In this document: in pieces, positions 42,250 to 45,817 of the stretch
Numbering within the stretch: the first letter of the stretch is position 1
Layout: each line of letters begins with the position of its first letter
Source: Lachnospiraceae bacterium
GTDB taxonomy: Bacteria; Bacillota; Clostridia; Lachnospirales; Lachnospiraceae
Direction: 5' to 3'
DNA length: 45,817 nucleotides
NCBI GenBank assembly: GCA_022791575.1
Contig: JAAVZI010000055.1
Coordinates: forward strand, 1-45,817
Made by a program: the position numbers and the translations under genes
Notes under the pieces: generated by a model
What the model was told of the DNA's origin: nothing
The model's database searches: none
What the model saw: the letters and a program-made list of their open reading frames with translations, nothing else

Positions 42250-43077
42250 ATGCCGGAACTGCCGGAAGTGGAAACGATAAAACGGGTCATTGAACCACAG
42301 ATCCAGGGACTGACGATTGAACAGGCCAGCGTAAGACGGCCGGAAGTAACTGCGCACCCAGCGGCAGAAGAATTCTGCAGGCGGCTGGCGGGACAGGTGA
42401 TCGCCGGAATGGCGCGCAGGGGGAAATTTTTAATGATTCAACTGCACAGCGGCAGCCGGATCATCCTTCATCTGCGTATGACGGGCTGCCTGCTGCTGGC
42501 CCCGGCCAGTCTGCCGGAAGAAATGCATACGCATATTGTGTTCGCACTGAGCAATGGAATGGAACTGCGCTTTTCCGATACGCGCCGCTTTGGGCGCTTC
42601 TGGCTGCTGGAACAGGACGAGGACGATACCTACAGCGGAATCGAACGCCTGGGGCTGGAACCATTTGACTGCGCTGTGACTGCGGATTATCTGCAGGCGC
42701 ATTGGGGAACACGCAAACGAAAGATTAAAGAATGCCTGCTGGAACAGACGGTTGTCGCAGGAATTGGAAATATTTATTCGGACGAAATTTTATTTATGGC
42801 TGGCATTGACCCGGCGCGCACGGCAGACAGCCTGCGGCGCAGGGAATGGGAACGCCTGGCGGCTGTTATTCCTGAACGGCTCGCTTATTTTATTGAGAAA
42901 AATGCGATTACCGCAGAGGATTATCTGCAGACCAAAGGACGGGATTACCGTAATACGCCGTTTCTGCAGGTGTACGGGCAGGAGGGAAAGCCCTGCCCGC
43001 GCTGCGGGCAATTGCTGCTGCGTACGGTAATTGGCGGCAGAAGCAGCGTGTATTGCCTGAATTGCCAAAAACCGTAG
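42250..43077 (+). CDS. mutM: Formamidopyrimidine-DNA glycosylase
   Basis: Excises 8-oxoguanine and ring-opened purines and cuts the DNA backbone at the site. It has 275 residues from ATG 42250, giving the invariant MPELPEVET start (Pro2 is the catalytic amine); the frame from 42211 would block that. Further marks: RRGKFLMIQL, LHLRMTG, DTRRFGRFWL, the helix-two-turn-helix VVAGIGNIYSDEILF, and a C-terminal zinc finger CPRCG ... YCLNC. Ribosome site GAAAGGA upstream. No coaE or polA neighbour, which often accompany mutM. Confidence 0.95.
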   Translation: MPELPEVETIKRVIEPQIQGLTIEQASVRRPEVTAHPAAEEFCRRLAGQVIAGMARRGKFLMIQLHSGSRIILHLRMTGCLLLAPASLPEEMHTHIVFALSNGMELRFSDTRRFGRFWLLEQDEDDTYSGIERLGLEPFDCAVTADYLQAHWGTRKRKIKECLLEQTVVAGIGNIYSDEILFMAGIDPARTADSLRRREWERLAAVIPERLAYFIEKNAITAEDYLQTKGRDYRNTPFLQVYGQEGKPCPRCGQLLLRTVIGGRSSVYCLNCQKP

Positions 43078-43142
43078 GAAGCAACTGCAGATTTTGTACC
43101 GACTGTATCCCCTGAAGAATAAAAGCACATGATAAGCAACCG

Positions 43143-43220
43143 CTATTGATACTTCTCCGCCTGCATTTCAAACATCTGCGCATACTTTCCGCCCAGCTCC
43201 ATCAGCTTCCGATGCGTAAA
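43143..43220 (-). pseudogene. ABC transporter C-terminal remnant
   Basis: The minus frame ends THRKLMELGGKYAQMFEMQA plus EKYQ, the typical last residues of ABC exporter half-transporters (usual form HEELMELGGKYAEMFEMQA). Only ~26 codons remain, fused to the end of the KilA-N relic. Confidence 0.65.
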
Positions 43221-43261
43221 TAATAGAAGTCTGCTGTAGCGTAAGTTCCGGCGGAATGAGA

Positions 43262-43636
43262 TTGACATTGATTGATCAGTATGTATCCGATCGTTTATTT
43301 TGCCAATTCCCACTTGGCGCTTCATCCAAGTAGAGCCTGTTCTTCTTTCTTAAGCCGTTCAAATTCCTTGGTAAGATATAATTTGAATTGCGGAGATACC
43401 CAGCATGCAAATTCAAACACAATATCTTTATATGCGTATGTTCCCCATACCGTCCTGCCTTTGCCACAACACCCTTTGAATTTGTGCGGGCATTGTTTAT
43501 CCGACATAAGTAACCATTTCTCTATCAGAGCAGGTCCGTTGTCAATTTTTCTTACCATATCGGTTAAAGAGATATCATCATCTTCTTCCATCTGTAAGAC
43601 CTGGATTTTTGTTCCGTCAACAGCTAGTATTCCCAT
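43262..43636 (-). pseudogene. KilA-N domain protein relic
   Basis: It starts MGILAVDGTKIQV at 43636 (AAAGGA upstream), then ISLTDMVRKIDNGPALIEKW and, after a deletion, GTYAYKDIVFEFACWVSPQF and LYLTKEFERLKKEEQALLG. The middle of the domain (the NP.FN..EF region) is missing, and AKAGRYG sits in another frame. The frame breaks again at a TGA near 43322, and KINDRIHTDQ continues out of frame. KilA-N proteins are typical of phages and mobile elements. Confidence 0.72.
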
Positions 43637-43660
43637 ATAAAATCCTTTCATCTATGCGGT

Positions 43661-43822
43661 CTATAATTTTATTAACTTGCCGTTATCAAAATAATAGATA
43701 TCTTCTCTCTTATATCCATATTGGGAATCAGGAATACTGATATGTGGTTCCAAGGAAAACATTTCAACATCTGATAATCTTTTATAGTTTCCCGATTTAG
43801 GTTTTGCATTGCGGAATACAAG
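43661..43822 (-). pseudogene. M24 metallopeptidase C-terminal remnant
   Basis: A 53-codon open frame without a start contains DVEMFSLEPHISIPDSQYGY followed by KREDIYYF, matching the last conserved block of M24 (Xaa-Pro aminopeptidase) proteins, where an EP...YKREDI-type motif closes the metal site. The rest of the gene is absent. Confidence 0.5.
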
Positions 43823-43843
43823 TCAAGTGTTTCCTTTGCCATG

Positions 43844-44287
43844 TTATATCCATTGAATAAATGCTGTTTTATCATTACTGTTGTACCCTGCCTTTTTGTA
43901 AAAATCCAATGTACTTTCTTTCTTAGAGCCTGTGAGCAGCATCATTTTATATCAGTTTTCTTTTAGAGCAATCTCTTTTGCAAAATTCAGGCATTGCGTT
44001 GCCAGCCCTCTTTTTCTGAACTTTTCATCAGTTATCACATTTTCAATAAAAGCATATGGTTGTTGATTGTGAGTCATATTTGGAATGATGACGCAGACAC
44101 AGGAAGATACGATTTTCCCATTTTCTTCAGCAACAATTACATGATGATTTTTATCCTGAACAATATGATCCCAAATCTGCAAAAGTTCAGCTGTTTTTTC
44201 CGGCATAGGATTATCATGCAGCTGCATATACAGTCTTAATAAACTATCTAAATCGTTTTTCATTATTTCTCTTATCATGTATGGCAT
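43844..44287 (-). pseudogene. GNAT N-acetyltransferase with an in-frame TGA
   Basis: Reads MPYMIREIMKNDLDSLLRLY, with the acetyl-CoA region ENVITDEKFRKRGLATQCLN, then KEN and TGA at 43952. The frame continues without interruption as YKMMLLTGSKKESTLDFYKK ... FIQW to a TAA at 43844, giving 147 residues, the normal GNAT length. The TGA stands where a Cys codon (TGC/TGT) would fit. The 111-residue truncated product lacks the last beta-strand and helix of the fold and is probably inactive. ATG 44287 follows AAGAAAGGATG. Confidence 0.8.
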
Positions 44288-44296
44288 CCTTTCTTA

Positions 44297-44395
44297 TTAT
44301 TTTTTCCATTTATCATAATATTCTTTCAGAAACTGATATATCCATCCCATTTCTGAGCAATGGATTTTAGCAATCGGTATTCTCATATCTTTCAT
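44297..44395 (-). pseudogene. Possible C-terminal gene fragment
   Basis: The frame MRIPIAKIHCSEMGWIYQFL ending YYDKWKK stays open upstream without a stop to about 44425 but has no ribosome site. It looks like the tail of a lost gene between the GNAT relic and the HAD gene. No family recognised. Confidence 0.3.
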
Positions 44396-44425
44396 CAAAA
44401 GAAGTTTATCATAGAAAAGTGTACC

Positions 44426-45202
44426 TCAAATAATCCACTTTTCCAAATAGGCGGCTACACCATCCTCCTCATTTGAAAGTGTAATATCATCCGCAATATC
44501 TTTGACCTCTTGTACTGCATTTCCCATCGCTACACCAATACCGCATATCTTTAACATACCTATATCTGCATAATCATCTCCAAAAGCAACGGTTTCTGAT
44601 ACAGCTACATGGCATGCTTCACATACTGCTAATATTGCCTTTTCCTTTGTAATCCCGCTTTTTGTAAACTTATACCAATCGCCATCTGAAAACCGCTGAC
44701 TGTCAAGTTCTGAAAAATGTTCGCATAATTTCTGTGCCAGGCTGGGATAAGGTATCTCAACACATATCTTCAAAGCTTCGTACTTAAAGTCTGTAAAATC
44801 TGTATATATGCTGTCTCCCCAGCTTTGATCCTGCTCTTTTGGATTGGTTTTATAATTCCAGTAATGTGCATCAAATGTGTCAACCGTAATTTCACAATCC
44901 ATACCACATATTTTTCTTGCTGATTCAATAAAGCCTTTTGTCTCTATTACTGAAAACAAAGAAGAACAGATAATTTTTTCATTTACCCGTACCAATGCCC
45001 CACCGCTGGAAATAAGAATATCTGGCTTCATTTTTCTTAAAAAGCCCAAACAATTTTGTTCACTCCTTGATGTTGAAATACCAATTAAATACCCATATTC
45101 TTTACATTTACATAATGTTTTCAGAGTATATTCAGATAAGGTTTTATCATTTCTTAATAAGGTGCCATCTAAATCAAAAAGTAATATTTTAGGTTTTTCC
45201 AT
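44426..45202 (-). CDS. HAD-superfamily phosphatase, Cof/YidA type
   Basis: 258 residues. Motif I LFDLDGTLLR (nucleophile Asp10, Asp12), motif II GISTSRSEQN, a cap domain in the middle (about 85-180, type C2), a conserved Lys in SGITKEKAI, and motif IV FGDDYADIGML. Cof-type HAD enzymes dephosphorylate sugar phosphates and cofactor intermediates; the substrate is unknown. ATG 45202 follows AGGAGG. It is the last intact gene on the minus strand before the integrase relic. Confidence 0.92.
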   Translation of the reverse strand: MEKPKILLFDLDGTLLRNDKTLSEYTLKTLCKCKEYGYLIGISTSRSEQNCLGFLRKMKPDILISSGGALVRVNEKIICSSLFSVIETKGFIESARKICGMDCEITVDTFDAHYWNYKTNPKEQDQSWGDSIYTDFTDFKYEALKICVEIPYPSLAQKLCEHFSELDSQRFSDGDWYKFTKSGITKEKAILAVCEACHVAVSETVAFGDDYADIGMLKICGIGVAMGNAVQEVKDIADDITLSNEEDGVAAYLEKWII

Positions 45203-45297
45203 GATACGTTCCTCCTAAAATCCAATTCTTCTAAAAACAATGTGTTATGAATCTATGATAGCATATGGTATTTATCATTAAGAAGTTGTTATATATG

Positions 45298-45338
45298 GCA
45301 AAGACCGAAAGTTATCTCACCCCTCGGTCTTTGCTTTT
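45298..45338 (+). terminator. Hairpin with T-run
   Basis: GCAAAGACCGA pairs with TCGGTCTTTGC, followed by TTTTC on the plus strand. It lies between the HAD gene and the integrase relic; there is no obvious gene for it to terminate. Confidence 0.5.
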
Positions 45339-45403
45339 CACTATCCTTTGTTGCTGATAGCCTGTAGTTTTCGTTAGTGGATTTTTTAACCATTCAAGCA
45401 CAG

Positions 45404-45714
45404 GACATACCGGCGAATTACAACGAAATCTCATTTGTATGCTTAAACCAGACCTGTCTTGAAACGCCGAGTACATTGAGTAACATCTGCCAGACGCTTG
45501 CGAAGTAACTGGACAGATTTGATGGCTTTCACTTCCACCAGCTCCGTCATACTTATACGAGCAATCTGCTGTCAAACGGCACAGCGCGAAAGACGTGCAG
45601 GAACTCTTGGGACAATCTGACTTGAGTACCACCATGAATGTGTATGCCCATGCCACAAGGAAGGCAAAGCGGACTTCCGCAAGGCTCTTGGATAAAGTGG
45701 CAGGCAACGATTAG
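45404..45714 (+). pseudogene. Tyrosine integrase C-terminal relic (Tn916-like)
   Basis: In frame: EISFVCLNQT, TPSTLSNICQTLAK, a TAA at 45506-45508, then RFDGFHFHQLRHTYTSNLLS (the HxLRHT box with catalytic His/Arg). After a frameshift near 45594 come AKDVQELLGQSDLSTTMNVY (catalytic Tyr) and AHATRKAKRTSARLLDKV. This is the catalytic end of an integrative-element integrase, broken twice and lacking the N-terminal part. Confidence 0.82.
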
Positions 45715-45730
45715 ATACATTCAGAAAAAC

Positions 45731-45771
45731 TTTCCCTTGTAAACTGCCCATAAGGGCAAAAACAAGGGAAA
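45731..45771. terminator. Hairpin after the integrase relic
   Basis: TTTCCCTTGT pairs with ACAAGGGAAA around an inner TGCCC / GGGCA stem. It follows the integrase stop by 17 bp and may be its terminator or part of an old element end. Confidence 0.55.
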
Positions 45772-45817
45772 ATACATAGCAATTCACTGTATGAGGCTCT
45801 AAAAGCCTTGAAAAATA

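Noticed and set aside
43672-43875. 67-codon minus-strand ORF
   Set aside because: Its first part is an alternative frame of the GNAT relic end and the rest is out of frame with the M24-like fragment; no ribosome site.
45312-45707. 131-codon minus-strand ORF at the right edge
   Set aside because: The plus strand encodes recognisable integrase blocks over the same interval; the minus frame is a shadow.

Overview
The window looks like chromosomal DNA of a low-to-mid GC, endospore-lineage Firmicute, most likely a gut Lachnospiraceae. This is inference from gene content: a YlmC/YmxH sporulation-family protein, a leucine T-box before leuA, a large LytTR/GHKL two-component system, an FtsX-type ABC transporter with its own two-component system, a cell-wall protein ending in an SPKTxD-like sorting signal, Rpn and KilA-N relics, a group IIC intron, and a Tn916-like integrase relic. 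No rRNA, tRNA or CRISPR array was seen.

Layout: 1-2.3 kb holds the 5' end of a group IIC intron sitting just behind the purC terminator, then purC, a GNAT enzyme and a YlmC/YmxH protein, all on the minus strand. 2.3-6.6 kb carries a heterodimeric ABC exporter with one degenerate ATP site, then a GNAT enzyme. 6.7-10.4 kb has an uncharacterised protein, a DUF1349 protein and an MFS transporter divergent from an AraC regulator. 10.4-14.3 kb has a tiny free-standing peptide gene and a MoxR ATPase / VWA-metallopeptidase pair. 14.3-22 kb has a frameshifted ~1,670-residue surface protein facing a LytTR response regulator and GHKL kinase. 22-26.8 kb has an IS3 relic, purA, leuA with its T-box leader, and a bacteriohemerythrin. 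26.8-32 kb is one minus-strand operon (ABC ATPase, FtsX-type permease, response regulator, histidine kinase). 32-41.4 kb has an Rpn relic, a DEAD-box helicase, a YGSDG-repeat protein, a purF-purB-hypothetical operon, a D-Ala-D-Ala carboxypeptidase and a TetR regulator. 41.5-45.8 kb is a decaying zone around mutM and a HAD phosphatase, with SMI1/KNR4, ABC, KilA-N, M24, GNAT and integrase relics.

Pathway links: purF, purC, purB and purA lie in three separate places, all on the minus strand. They cover the first step of purine synthesis, SAICAR synthesis, the two adenylosuccinate lyase reactions, and the first step from IMP towards AMP.

Most unusual feature: a dispersed family of small palindromic elements, three full copies (A 5960-6094, B 25700-25842, C 31984-32157) and three fragments (D, E, F). 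B and C share terminal inverted repeats and are flanked by 11-12 bp direct repeats. All three full copies share a GCGACGA left shoulder and a conserved hairpin loop, but the long stem between shoulder and loop differs completely between copies while staying self-complementary. One copy lies at the start of an operon transcript, one in the leuA leader, and one right after a stop codon. No transposase for them is visible here.
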